Shown here piece by piece: positions 15,192 through 23,798 of a DNA stretch of 64,000 bases (the first letter of the stretch is position 1; every line of letters begins with the position of its first letter). Where the stretch lies: contig NZ_FNZE01000016.1 in NCBI RefSeq assembly GCF_900109175.1, forward strand, positions 42,421 through 106,420, written 5' to 3'. The notes under the pieces are model-generated. The model was not told the DNA's origin, did no database searches, and saw only the letters and a program-made list of their open reading frames with translations. Source of the DNA: Pseudomonas linyingensis (GTDB taxonomy: Bacteria; Pseudomonadota; Gammaproteobacteria; Pseudomonadales; Pseudomonadaceae). The position numbers and the translations under genes are program-made.

Positions 15192-16421
15192 ATGCACGCC
15201 CTGTCCCGTCTTTCTCCCGAAATCCGCCAGTACCTGCTGGTCACCGGCAACTACTGGGCCTTCACCCTCACCGACGGCGCTCTGCGCATGCTGGTGGTGC
15301 TGCATTTCCACGGTCTCGGCTACAGCCCGCTGCAGATCGCCGCGCTGTTCCTGTTCTACGAGATCTTCGGCGTGGTCACCAACCTGGTCGGTGGCTGGCT
15401 GGGCGCCCATCTGGGCCTCAACCGCACCATGAACATCGGCCTGGGTCTGCAGGTCGCGGCGCTGCTGATGCTCACCGTGCCGGCGGCCATGCTCACGGTG
15501 CCCTGGGTGATGGCGGCGCAGGCGCTGTCCGGCATCGCCAAGGACCTCAACAAGATGAGCGCCAAGAGCTCGATCAAGCTGCTGGTCGCCGACTCCCAGC
15601 AGGGCACCCTGTACAAGTGGGTGGCGCTGCTCACCGGCTCGAAGAACGCCCTCAAGGGCGTCGGCTTCTTCCTCGGCGGCGCGCTGCTGACGGCGCTCGG
15701 CTTTGCCGGCGCGGTGCTGGCGATGGCGGCGGTGCTGGCGCTGATCTGGCTGGCCAGCCTGGTGACGCTGAAGAAGGATCTCGGCAAGGCGAAGAGCAAG
15801 CCGAAGTTCCGCGACCTGCTGTCGAAGAGCCGGGCGATCAACATCCTGTCTGCCGCGCGGTTGTTTTTGTTCGGCGCCCGCGACGTGTGGTTCGTGGTGG
15901 CCCTGCCGGTGTACCTGGCCAGCAGCTTCGGCTGGGACTTCTGGCAGGTCGGCGGCTTCCTCGCCGTGTGGGTGATCGGTTATGGCTTCGTGCAGTCGTT
16001 CGCCCCGTACTTCACCGGCAAGCGCCGCGGCAAGCTGCCGGACGGCCGCGCCGCATTCGTCTGGGCGGCGCTGCTGGCCGGTCTGCCGGCGGCCATCGCC
16101 CTGGGCCTCGGCAGCGCTCTGCCGGCACAGACGGTGCTGATCGGCGGCCTGCTGCTGTTCGGTGCGCTGTTCGCCATCAACTCCTCGCTGCACAGCTACC
16201 TGATCGTCAGCTATGCGAAGGAGGACGGGGTGTCGCTGGATGTCGGCTTCTACTACATGTCCAACGCGCTGGGCCGGTTGATCGGCACCCTGCTGTCCGG
16301 CTGGGTGTTCCAGGCCTGGGGGCTGGAGGCCTGCCTGTGGGTGTCCAGCGCCTTCGTGCTGCTCGCCGCGCTGATTTCCATCGGCCTGCCGCGACATGCC
16401 GCGGCCGCTCAGGCATCCTGA
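15192..16421 (+). CDS. arsJ: ArsJ organoarsenical efflux MFS permease
   Basis: This is a 409-residue major facilitator protein with about 12 transmembrane segments. The N-terminal part has NYWAFTLTDGALRMLVVL and LGYSPLQIAALFLFYEIFG, and LLTGSKNALKGVGFFLGG and VSYAKEDGVSLDVGFYYMSNALGR follow, all typical of ArsJ. It exports the unstable 1-arseno-3-phosphoglycerate made by the neighbouring GAPDH, so arsenate is removed without reduction. ATG 15192 is 173 bp after gapdh, and the REP-like element lies between the two. Confidence 0.93.
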   Translation: MHALSRLSPEIRQYLLVTGNYWAFTLTDGALRMLVVLHFHGLGYSPLQIAALFLFYEIFGVVTNLVGGWLGAHLGLNRTMNIGLGLQVAALLMLTVPAAMLTVPWVMAAQALSGIAKDLNKMSAKSSIKLLVADSQQGTLYKWVALLTGSKNALKGVGFFLGGALLTALGFAGAVLAMAAVLALIWLASLVTLKKDLGKAKSKPKFRDLLSKSRAINILSAARLFLFGARDVWFVVALPVYLASSFGWDFWQVGGFLAVWVIGYGFVQSFAPYFTGKRRGKLPDGRAAFVWAALLAGLPAAIALGLGSALPAQTVLIGGLLLFGALFAINSSLHSYLIVSYAKEDGVSLDVGFYYMSNALGRLIGTLLSGWVFQAWGLEACLWVSSAFVLLAALISIGLPRHAAAAQAS

Positions 16422-16449
16422 ACCCAGACCAGCGGAGAGCCTGGACAGC

Positions 16450-16468
16450 CGCGCCCTTGCCGGGCGCG
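16450..16468 (+). terminator. Hairpin after arsJ
   Basis: The arms CGCGCCC and GGGCGCG with a 5-nt loop lie 28 bp past the arsJ stop and 18 bp before the CDF gene. There is no T-run, so it may only reduce read-through. Confidence 0.45.
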
Positions 16469-16486
16469 CGGGAACGGAGACGGCAC

Positions 16487-17410
16487 ATGGCGCACGCACA
16501 TCCTCACCACGAGCACCACGCTCACGGCCACGCGCCGCAGCGCTACGACCGCGCCTTCGCCATCGGCATCGCGCTGAACCTCGGCTTCGTGCTGGTCGAG
16601 GCCTTCTATGGCTGGCAGGTGAACTCGCTGGCCCTGCTCGCCGATGCCGGGCACAACCTCAGCGACGTCGGCGGGCTGATCCTCGCCTGGGCGGCCCTGG
16701 CCGCCACCCGCCTGCGCCCCAACGATCGGCATACCTATGGCTGGCGGCGCGGCTCGATTCTCGCCAGCTTCGTCAACGCCTCGATCCTGCTGGTGGCCAT
16801 GGGCTCGCTGGGCTGGGAGTCGATCCAGCGCCTGCAGCAGCCCGAGGCGATTGCCGGCGAGGTGGTGATGCTGGTGGCGGGTATCGGCGTGTTGGTCAAC
16901 GCGATCACCGCCGCCCTGTTCTTCTCCGGCAGTCGCAGCGACCTCAATCTGCGCGGCGCCTTCCTGCACATGGCCGCCGACGCCCTGGTCTCGGTGGGCG
17001 TGGTGCTGGCCGGAGCGTTGTACCTGTGGCAAGGCTGGAGCTGGATCGACCCGCTGGTCAGCCTGGCGATTGCCGTGGCGATCGTGCTCGGCACCTGGTC
17101 GCTGTTCCGCCAGTCGCTGCACCTGCTGTTCGACGGCGTGCCGGAACAGGTCGACCTGCCGGCGCTGCGCGAGTATCTGCTGGCGCTGCCCGGGGTCTGT
17201 GACGTGCATGACCTGCATGTGTGGGCGATGAGCACCGCCGAGGTGGCGCTCACCGCGCACATGGCCATGAGTCCGCTGCCGGAGAATGACCAGTTCCTGC
17301 AACGCATCGCCCGCGAACTGCACGAGCACTTCGGCATCGACCACGCCACCCTGCAACTGGAGCGGGATCTCGGCTGCCCGCTGGGCTGCGCGCGGCCGAG
17401 GGCCGGCTGA
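16487..17410 (+). CDS. Cation diffusion facilitator (Zn/Co/Cd efflux)
   Basis: This is a 307-residue CDF transporter. It begins with a histidine-rich segment (HAHPHHEHHAHGH) that can buffer metal, followed by six transmembrane helices. The metal-site motifs are LLADAGHNLSD near residues 46-56 and HMAADALVSV near residue 165, giving the HxxxD pattern of zinc CDF proteins. A cytoplasmic C-terminal domain follows (VHDLHVWAMST). It resembles ZitB/CzcD. The gene lies 65 bp after arsJ in the same direction and just before ubiA, so it may be the last gene of the island. Confidence 0.9.
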   Translation: MAHAHPHHEHHAHGHAPQRYDRAFAIGIALNLGFVLVEAFYGWQVNSLALLADAGHNLSDVGGLILAWAALAATRLRPNDRHTYGWRRGSILASFVNASILLVAMGSLGWESIQRLQQPEAIAGEVVMLVAGIGVLVNAITAALFFSGSRSDLNLRGAFLHMAADALVSVGVVLAGALYLWQGWSWIDPLVSLAIAVAIVLGTWSLFRQSLHLLFDGVPEQVDLPALREYLLALPGVCDVHDLHVWAMSTAEVALTAHMAMSPLPENDQFLQRIARELHEHFGIDHATLQLERDLGCPLGCARPRAG

Positions 17411-17478
17411 GGCGCACGCGGCGGCAGGCTTCAGACCGGCCGCCATCCGCAGCGCGGCCAGGCGGAGACGCCAGGCCG

Positions 17479-17484
17479 TATAAT
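17479..17484 (+). promoter_or_regulatory. Consensus -10 box (TATAAT) before ubiA
   Basis: A perfect TATAAT lies 33 bp before the ubiA ATG. No good -35 is seen at the expected distance. It suggests that ubiA is transcribed independently of the upstream island. Confidence 0.5.
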
Positions 17485-17516
17485 CCCGCCCTTCGTCGTT
17501 CAGAACGAGGCCCGCG

Positions 17517-18407
17517 ATGTCACTCTCCCTGCTCAAGCCCCTGGCCCGCCTGCACCCGCGCGCCCAGGACTTCATCGACCTGACGCGCCTGAACCGGCCG
17601 ATCGGCATCTACCTGCTGCTGTGGCCGACCCTCACCGCGCTGTGGATCGCTGCAGGCGGCGTGCCGTCGCTGGCCAACCTGCTGATCTTCACCTTCGGCG
17701 TGATCCTCACCCGCTCGGCCGGTTGCGCGATCAACGACTTCGCCGACCGCCGCGTCGACGGCCACGTCGAGCGCACCCGCGAGCGTCCGCTGGCCAGCGG
17801 GCGGGTCACCCCACGCGAGGCGCTGCTGGTGTTCGCCGCGCTGATGGCGGTGGCCTTCGTGCTGGTGCTGCTGACCAACGCCGCCACCGTGTGGCTGTCG
17901 TGCGGCGCCCTGGCGCTGGCCGCGCTCTACCCGTTCATGAAGCGCTACACCTACTACCCGCAGGTGGTGCTCGGCGCGGCCTATTCCTGGGGCATCCTGA
18001 TGACCTTCACCGCCGAGGCCGGCAGCCTGCCGGCAGCGGCCGGCCTGCTGTATCTGGCCAACCTGCTGTGGACGGTGGCCTACGACACCTACTACGCGAT
18101 CACCGACCGCGACGACGACCTGCGCATCGGCGTGAAGTCCACCGCCATCCTGTTCGGCGACGCCGACCGCCCGATCATCGTCATCCTCCAGGGCCTCAGC
18201 CTGCTGTGCCTGCTGATGGCCGCGACGCGCTTCGAGCTGGGCCTGTACTTCCACCTCGGCCTCGCCGTGGCGGCCGGCTGCTTCGCCTGGGAGTACTGGA
18301 GCACCCGCTCGCGCGAGCGCATGGCCTGCTTCCATGCCTTCCTGCACAACCACTGGGCTGGCCTGGCGATCCTCGCCGGCACCATCGCCGACTACGCCCT
18401 GCGCTGA
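17517..18407 (+). CDS. ubiA: 4-hydroxybenzoate octaprenyltransferase UbiA
   Basis: This inner-membrane prenyltransferase joins the polyprenyl tail to 4-hydroxybenzoate in ubiquinone synthesis. The 296-residue length and about eight to nine membrane segments fit. The two Asp-rich motifs are NDFADRRVD near residue 75 and [12 protein letters not shown] near residue 190, which bind Mg-diphosphate. [13 protein letters not shown] follows the first motif as usual. It uses the product of UbiC, whose gene lies 9.8 kb upstream across the island. A strong hairpin follows it. Confidence 0.95.
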   Translation: MSLSLLKPLARLHPRAQDFIDLTRLNRPIGIYLLLWPTLTALWIAAGGVPSLANLLIFTFGVILTRSAGCAINDFADRRVDGHVERTRERPLASGRVTPREALLVFAALMAVAFVLVLLTNAATVWLSCGALALAALYPFMKRYTYYPQVVLGAAYSWGILMTFTAEAGSLPAAAGLLYLANLLWTVAYDTYYAITDRDDDLRIGVKSTAILFGDADRPIIVILQGLSLLCLLMAATRFELGLYFHLGLAVAAGCFAWEYWSTRSRERMACFHAFLHNHWAGLAILAGTIADYALR

Positions 18408-18414
18408 CGCGCAT

Positions 18415-18440
18415 CCTCCGGCGCCACGCGGCGCCGGAGG
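18415..18440. terminator. Bidirectional hairpin between convergent genes
   Basis: A perfect 11-bp stem (CCTCCGGCGCC and GGCGCCGGAGG) with a 4-nt loop lies between the convergent ubiA and secreted-protein genes. It is well placed to terminate both, though it has no clear U-run. Confidence 0.65.
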
Positions 18441-18457
18441 TGGCCGGGCGGTCCGGC

Positions 18458-18862
18458 CTAGTAGCCGCCGCTTTTAGTTGCCGCTGCCGGCTTGGCGACG
18501 TGCCAGACGTCCATCTTGCCGTCACCTAGCATGTCGCCGGGCTTCTGGTCCTGCTTGAAGGTGTACAGCGGCTTGCCGCCATAGGCCCACTGCCAGCTAC
18601 CGTCGTCGCGCTTGAACGTGCTCCATTGCATGTCGCCCTTGTCGTCGGCGCTGGCTGCCAGCGGCGGCCAGTTGTCGGCGCAGGCGTCGTTGCAGCTGGA
18701 CTTGCCCATGCTGTCCCTGTCGTTGGTGTAGAGGGTCATGCCCCGGGCGTCGACCAGCATGCCGTCCTTGACCATCGCCGGCTCGGCCGCCTGGACCTGC
18801 CCCAGCAGCGCAAACAGCGCGCCACCGGCGAGGGCCAGCAGGGTGGGGGGAATTCTGAGCAT
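18458..18862 (-). CDS. Secreted COG4315 family protein
   Basis: This is a 134-residue exported protein of the COG4315 family (predicted lipoproteins with a Y-x4-D repeat). A signal peptide is seen at residues 1-25 (hydrophobic core PPTLLALAGGALFALLGQ, cleavage after QAA), and two copies of the repeat follow: MTLYTNDRD and KPLYTFKQD, with a CNDAC pair and NWPPL. There is no lipobox, so it is probably periplasmic. ATG 18862 has a CGAGGA ribosome site. The function of the family is unknown. It is divergent from phoB and may share its promoter region. Confidence 0.8.
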   Translation of the reverse strand: MLRIPPTLLALAGGALFALLGQVQAAEPAMVKDGMLVDARGMTLYTNDRDSMGKSSCNDACADNWPPLAASADDKGDMQWSTFKRDDGSWQWAYGGKPLYTFKQDQKPGDMLGDGKMDVWHVAKPAAATKSGGY

Positions 18863-19040
18863 TGCAGCTATCCTCGGGTAGGATGGAACGACCTGGCGAA
18901 AGCCAAGATCACCGCACGGGCCGGCCCAGCCGACCACACCTGCAGGAGAATGACCCACCAGGCACCGCTTGCCGGCAGCCGCCGACAACCCTTCCAGCAT
19001 AGTCGAGGCTGCTCGAACGCTCGCCGGCCGGCTCGCATGT

Positions 19041-19058
19041 AACACCACTGCAATAATT
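19041..19058 (+). promoter_or_regulatory. Weak candidate Pho box before phoB
   Basis: TGTAACA, a 4-bp spacer and TGCAATA form a 7-4-7 direct-repeat pattern about 50-65 bp before the phoB ATG. The match to the Pho box half-site CTGTCAT is only partial, so autoregulation is plausible but not shown. Confidence 0.3.
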
Positions 19059-19105
19059 CCGTTATGTAATGCCCGGCATACCCACGGAATACAGAGACCG
19101 CTCCC

Positions 19106-19795
19106 ATGGTTGGCAAATCCATCCTCATCGTTGACGACGAAGCACCGATCCGCGAAATGATCGCCGTCGCCCTGGAAATGGCCGGCTACGAGTGCCTCGA
19201 GGCGGAGAACAGCCAGCAGGCCCATGCGCTGATCGTCGACCGCAAGCCCGACCTGATCCTGCTCGACTGGATGCTGCCCGGCACCTCGGGCATCGAGCTG
19301 GCGCGGCGCCTCAAGCGCGACGAGCTGACCGCCGGCACGCCGATCATCATGCTCACCGCCAAGGGCGACGAGGACAACAAGATCCAGGGCCTGGAAGTCG
19401 GCGCCGACGACTACATCACCAAGCCGTTCTCGCCGCGCGAGCTGGTCGCCCGCCTCAAGGCCGTGCTGCGCCGCGCTGGCGCCAGCGACGGCGAGGTGCC
19501 GATCGAGGTCGGTGGGCTGGTCCTCGACCCGCTCAGCCACCGCGTCACCATCGACGGCAAGCCGGCCGAGATGGGACCGACCGAGTACCGCCTGCTGCAG
19601 TTCTTCATGACCCACCAGGAGCGCGCCTACACGCGCAGCCAGCTGCTCGACCAGGTGTGGGGCGGCAACGTCTACGTCGAGGAGCGCACCGTCGACGTGC
19701 ATATCCGCCGCCTGCGCAAGGCCCTCGGCGAAACCTGCGAAAACCTGGTGCAGACGGTGCGCGGCACCGGCTATCGTTTCTCCACCAAGAGCTGA
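19106..19795 (+). CDS. phoB: Phosphate regulon response regulator PhoB
   Basis: This is a 229-residue OmpR-family response regulator. The receiver has the acidic pocket Asp10-Asp11, the phosphoacceptor Asp54 (LLDWMLPG), and Lys near 105 in [10 protein letters not shown]. The C-terminal winged helix includes [13 protein letters not shown] and [14 protein letters not shown]. It activates Pho box promoters under phosphate limitation, including the pstS and pstC sites in this window. It is followed by phoR after 69 bp containing a hairpin at 19827-19844 (GCCGCCCG, 2-nt loop, CGGGCGGC). Confidence 0.97.
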   Translation: MVGKSILIVDDEAPIREMIAVALEMAGYECLEAENSQQAHALIVDRKPDLILLDWMLPGTSGIELARRLKRDELTAGTPIIMLTAKGDEDNKIQGLEVGADDYITKPFSPRELVARLKAVLRRAGASDGEVPIEVGGLVLDPLSHRVTIDGKPAEMGPTEYRLLQFFMTHQERAYTRSQLLDQVWGGNVYVEERTVDVHIRRLRKALGETCENLVQTVRGTGYRFSTKS

Positions 19796-19864
19796 CGGCT
19801 ACGCCGCAGACCGCAGAACCGCCTTTGCCGCCCGTCCGGGCGGCCGCTTTACAAGGATCGCAAG

Positions 19865-21166
19865 GTGAAACAAGACTGGCGCGGCATCCTCATTCGCCGC
19901 CTGCTGTTGCTGATCGGCGCCTGCCTGCTGCTCGGCCTGATCACCGGCGAGTACGCCTGGGCGCTGGTCGCCGGCCTGAGCGCCTACCTGTACTGGAACC
20001 TGCGCCAGTTGCTGCGCCTGCACCACTGGCTGCAGCGCTCCGGTCCCGACGAGCTGCCGCCGGAGAGCTCCGGGGTGTGGGGCGAGGTGTTCGACGCCAT
20101 CTACCACCTGCAGAAGCGCAACCAGCGCGCCCGCGGCCGCCTGCAGGCGGTGATCGACCGCGTGCAGGAGTCCACCGCGGCGCTCAAGGACGCGGTGATC
20201 ATGCTCGACCGCCAGGGCAACCTGGAGTGGTGGAACCGCGCCGCCGGCACCCTGCTCGGCCTCAAGCGCAAGCAGGACGGCGGCCAGCCGATCACCAACC
20301 TGGTGCGCCATCCGCGCTTCAAGGAGTACTTCGAGCAGGAGAACTACCGCGAACCGCTGGAGCTGCCCTCGCCGGTCAACGACCATGTCCGTCTGCAGTT
20401 CCAGCTGACCCTGTACGGCAACGGCGAGCACCTGATGCTGGTGCGCGACGTGACCCGCGTCCACCAGCTCGAGCAGATGCGAAAGGACTTCGTCGCCAAC
20501 GTCTCCCACGAGCTGCGCACACCGCTGACGGTGATCACCGGCTACCTGGAAACCCTCCTCGACAACGTCGACGAGGTCAATCCGCGCTGGCGGCGCGCCC
20601 TGCAACAGATGCAGCAGCAGGGTTCGCGCATGCAGAACCTGCTCAACGACCTGCTGCTGCTGGCCCGCCTGGAGGCGGCCGACTACCCGGCCGACAACAA
20701 GCCGGTGGCGGTCGACCTGCTGCTGCTGAGCATCCGCAACGACGCCCAGGCGCTGTCCGGCACCCGCAACCACCGCATCAGCCTCGACGCCGACGCGACG
20801 GTGAAGCTCAAGGGCAGCGAGACGGAGCTGCGCAGCGCGTTTTCCAACCTGGTGTTCAACGCGGTCAAGTACAGCCCGGACGGCGGCGAGATCCGCATCC
20901 GCTGGTGGGCCGACGCCGCCGGCGCCCACCTGAGCGTGCAGGACAGCGGCATCGGCATCGAGGCCCGTCACCTGCCGCGGCTGACCGAGCGCTTCTACCG
21001 GGTCGACGCCAGCCGCTCGATCAACACCGGCGGCACCGGCCTGGGCCTGGCCATCGTCAAGCACGTGCTGATCCACCACCGCGGCCAGCTGCAGATCGAC
21101 AGCGTCATCGGCAAGGGCAGCACCTTCAGCTGCCACTTTCCGCCCGCGCAGGTGGTGCGCCGCTGA
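19865..21166 (+). CDS. phoR: Phosphate regulon sensor kinase PhoR
   Basis: This is a 433-residue membrane histidine kinase. Two closely spaced hydrophobic helices lie at residues 10-45, then a PAS-like region near 100-200 (AVIMLDRQGNLEWWNRAA), the phosphoacceptor His215 in NVSHELRTPLT, an N-box (FSNLVFNAVKYSP) and a GTGLGLAIVKH G-box. It has almost no periplasmic loop, as in other PhoR proteins, so it senses through the Pst-PhoU complex. The start is GTG 19865 after ACAAGGATCGC. Confidence 0.96.
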   Translation: MKQDWRGILIRRLLLLIGACLLLGLITGEYAWALVAGLSAYLYWNLRQLLRLHHWLQRSGPDELPPESSGVWGEVFDAIYHLQKRNQRARGRLQAVIDRVQESTAALKDAVIMLDRQGNLEWWNRAAGTLLGLKRKQDGGQPITNLVRHPRFKEYFEQENYREPLELPSPVNDHVRLQFQLTLYGNGEHLMLVRDVTRVHQLEQMRKDFVANVSHELRTPLTVITGYLETLLDNVDEVNPRWRRALQQMQQQGSRMQNLLNDLLLLARLEAADYPADNKPVAVDLLLLSIRNDAQALSGTRNHRISLDADATVKLKGSETELRSAFSNLVFNAVKYSPDGGEIRIRWWADAAGAHLSVQDSGIGIEARHLPRLTERFYRVDASRSINTGGTGLGLAIVKHVLIHHRGQLQIDSVIGKGSTFSCHFPPAQVVRR

Positions 21167-21276
21167 GCCACCACGGGCGCCCGGCGTCGCCCACAACCGG
21201 GCGCGCCGCCGGGCGAACTTGAAAGACCCGCCGCAGCCTCCCATGCTATGGGCTTTCCCCCGCCGAAAAGCCCTCC

Positions 21277-22611
21277 ATGGACCCTTCCCCCAGCTACACC
21301 GCCGCCAGCTACTTCGCCGACTTCGGCCTCGTCCTGTTCGCCCTGTTCCTCGTCCTGCTCAACGGCTTCTTCGTCGCCGCCGAGTTCGCCATGGTCAAGC
21401 TGCGCGCTACTCGCGTTGAGAGCATCGCCTCCGAGCACGGCTGGCGCGGGCACATCCTGCGCACCGTGCACAATCAGCTCGACGCCTACCTGTCGGCCTG
21501 CCAGCTGGGCATCACCCTCGCCTCGCTGGGCCTCGGTTGGGTCGGCGAGCCGGCCTTCGCCCACCTGCTCGAGCCGCTGCTGGGCTATCTGGGCATCGCC
21601 TCGCCGGCGCTGGTGCACGGCATCGCCTTCTTCACCGCGTTCTTCATCATTTCCTACCTGCACATCGTGGTCGGCGAGCTGGCGCCCAAGTCGTGGGCGA
21701 TCCGCCAGCCCGAGCGCCTGTCGCTGTGGACCGCCGCGCCGCTGTACGCCTTCTACTGGGCCATGTACCCGGCGATCTGGCTGCTCAACGCCAGCGCCAA
21801 CGCCATCCTGCGCATCGCCGGGCAAGGCGAGCCGGGACCGCACCACGAGCACCACTACAGCAGCGACGAGCTGAAACTGATCCTCCACTCCAGCCGCGCC
21901 CGCGACCCCAGCGACCAGGGTATGCGCGTGCTGGCCTCGGCGATGGAGCTCGGCGAGCTGGAGGTGGTCGACTGGGCCAACTCGCGCGAGGACCTGGTCT
22001 GCCTGCACGCCGACGCCAGCCTCGATGAGATCCTCGCCGAAATCCGCCTGCACAAGTTCAGCCGCTACCCGGTGCAGGACGCCGAGCAGCAGTTCGTCGG
22101 CGTGCTGCACATCAAGGACCTGCTGCTGGCCCTGCCCGCCCTTGGCCAGAGCAGCGCCTTCGACCTGCATGGCCTGCTGCGCCCGCTGGAGCGGGTGTCG
22201 CGGCACATGCCGCTGGGCCGCCTGCTCGAGCAGTTCCGCCAGGGCGGCGCGCACTTCGCCCTGGTCGAGGAGGCCGACGGCAAGGTGGTCGGTTTCCTGA
22301 CCATGGAGGACGTGCTCGAGGTGCTGGTCGGCGACATCCAGGACGAGCACCGCAAGACCGAGCGCGGCCTGCTCGCCTACCAGCCGGGCAAGCTGCTGGT
22401 GCGCGGCGACACGCCGCTGTTCAAGATCGAGCGCCTGCTCGAGGTGAGCCTCGACGACGTCGAGGCCGACACTTTGGCCGGGCTGGTCTACGACACCCTC
22501 AAGCGCCTGCCCACGGAAGACGAAAGCCTGGAAACCCACGGCCTGCGCATCATCGTCAAGAAGATGAAGGGGCCGAAGATCGTCATCGCCAAGGTGCTCA
22601 GGCTGGGTTGA
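21277..22611 (+). CDS. CNNM/CorC-like membrane protein (hemolysin family)
   Basis: This is a 444-residue inner-membrane protein with an N-terminal DUF21 (CNNM) domain (residues about 15-200, three to four membrane helices with LLNGFFVAAEFAMVKLR), a CBS-domain pair near residues 225-345, and a C-terminal CorC/HlyC domain near 370-440. Proteins of this build are linked to magnesium or other ion transport and are often annotated as hemolysins without proof. The gene lies 110 bp after phoR, before the M23 peptidase gene, as in other Pseudomonas. Confidence 0.88.
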   Translation: MDPSPSYTAASYFADFGLVLFALFLVLLNGFFVAAEFAMVKLRATRVESIASEHGWRGHILRTVHNQLDAYLSACQLGITLASLGLGWVGEPAFAHLLEPLLGYLGIASPALVHGIAFFTAFFIISYLHIVVGELAPKSWAIRQPERLSLWTAAPLYAFYWAMYPAIWLLNASANAILRIAGQGEPGPHHEHHYSSDELKLILHSSRARDPSDQGMRVLASAMELGELEVVDWANSREDLVCLHADASLDEILAEIRLHKFSRYPVQDAEQQFVGVLHIKDLLLALPALGQSSAFDLHGLLRPLERVSRHMPLGRLLEQFRQGGAHFALVEEADGKVVGFLTMEDVLEVLVGDIQDEHRKTERGLLAYQPGKLLVRGDTPLFKIERLLEVSLDDVEADTLAGLVYDTLKRLPTEDESLETHGLRIIVKKMKGPKIVIAKVLRLG

Positions 22612-22646
22612 TCGGCCGCGCGGCGGCCGCGGACTTGCGGGTACGC

Positions 22647-23606
22647 TCAGTCGCGCGCGGAGCTCGCGCCGACCCAGCGATCCTCGCCGCCGACAGCGAA
22701 GTTGGGCAGGCTGTCGACCGGCTGGGCGAACTGGAAGGGAATCGACTCCACCGCCAGGCCGACGTTGCGCTGCACCACGAAGTGCAGGTGCGGACCGCTG
22801 CTGCGCCCGGTGTTGCCGGAGCGGGCGATCGGCGCACCGGCGCGCACCCGCTGCCCCACACCGACCTGCACCGAGCCCTGCTGCAGGTGCAGGTAGACGC
22901 CCATGGTGCCGTCGTCGTGGAGGATGCGCACATGGTTGCCGCCGGGATTGGGCGCGGCGCCGGCCTGGTTGTTGAGGGTGGCCACCACCATGCCGTCGCG
23001 CGCGGCGAGAATCGGCGTGCCTTCCGGCATGGCGATGTCCACCGCATAGCGGCCCTTGGGCGTGAAATGGCTGTACTTGCCATTGGCGCCCTGGCTCTGG
23101 CGGTACGGCCCGCCGCGCCAGGGCAGCGGATAGCGGTGTGGCTTGGGCAGCAGGCGCGGATCGCCGAGGGCGTGGCTGAGCCTGGGCGTGTAGCGCAGCG
23201 GCTGGGCTGGATCGCGCGGTGCCAGGGTCAGCAGGCGGATCTGGCTGCGCGGCGGCAGGATCCAGCGCAGCGGCCGGTCCGGCACGCCCGAGGCGTTGGC
23301 GACATCCTCCAGGCGCAGCTCGATCTCCACCGGCGCGAACATCTCGTTGTGCACCCGCAGGGTTTCGCCGCCGGCGTGCTTGTGGGTATCCAGATGCACC
23401 CGGTAGTCCAGCGGATCGTCGAGCACCGGCAGCGCGCCCTGCGGGCGACTGCCGGGCGCGGCGAGCTGGAACACCCGCGCGCCAGGGCTGGCCTGGTCGC
23501 TGTAGGTGACCACGCCATTGGCGTCGACGTGCTTGTAGACGGTCAGCGCGCTGACCGGAGCGGCCAGGCCGAGCAGGAGGGGCAACAGGAGCAGACGGGC
23601 AGGCAT
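22647..23606 (-). CDS. M23 family metallopeptidase with DUF4124 domain
   Basis: This is a 319-residue exported protein. It has a signal peptide (residues 1-20, LLLLPLLLGLAAPVSA), a DUF4124-like segment with YKHVDANGVVTYSD, and a C-terminal lysostaphin-type domain (HFTPKGRYAVDIAMPEG near 185-202, then VRILHDDG, YLHLQ and the signature GPHLHFVV). The His/Asp and HxH zinc ligands look intact, so it is probably an active periplasmic peptidoglycan endopeptidase. It is convergent with the CNNM-like gene upstream and followed leftward by the phoU-side terminator region. Its place in the pho cluster is conserved in Pseudomonas. Confidence 0.85.
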   Translation of the reverse strand: MPARLLLLPLLLGLAAPVSALTVYKHVDANGVVTYSDQASPGARVFQLAAPGSRPQGALPVLDDPLDYRVHLDTHKHAGGETLRVHNEMFAPVEIELRLEDVANASGVPDRPLRWILPPRSQIRLLTLAPRDPAQPLRYTPRLSHALGDPRLLPKPHRYPLPWRGGPYRQSQGANGKYSHFTPKGRYAVDIAMPEGTPILAARDGMVVATLNNQAGAAPNPGGNHVRILHDDGTMGVYLHLQQGSVQVGVGQRVRAGAPIARSGNTGRSSGPHLHFVVQRNVGLAVESIPFQFAQPVDSLPNFAVGGEDRWVGASSARD

Positions 23607-23718
23607 TATGGCACGCTGTCAGCAGATCGGGATCGGGCAAGCCTACAGGCAGCGGCGCGCCGCGGCGAGTCGCGCAGGCGCGGGTTGTGACCGGCCTCGC
23701 GCCCGGTGGCGGGGCATT

Positions 23719-23754
23719 CTGGCCCTGGCTTGACCCAGGTCAAGCCAGGGCCAG
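23719..23754. terminator. Strong 17-bp hairpin beyond phoU
   Basis: Perfect arms CTGGCCCTGGCTTGACC and GGTCAAGCCAGGGCCAG with a 2-nt loop lie between phoU and the M23 peptidase gene. Its last 4 nt also belong to a second stem, CCAGCGGCCGG with CCGGCCGCTGG (23751-23786), so only one of the two can form at a time. Confidence 0.75.
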
Positions 23755-23798
23755 CGGCCGGAGCCGCACCAGGCGCCGGCCGCTGGCGACGCGAGCTG

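Noticed and set aside
13677..16421. Long frame leading into arsJ from the phosphatase region
   Set aside because: The first part is a shifted-frame reading of the phosphatase and GAPDH genes; only the part from 15192 codes for ArsJ.
7715..17516. Attachment sites, integrase or IS at the island edges
   Set aside because: I looked for direct repeats and transposase-like frames at both ends and saw none.
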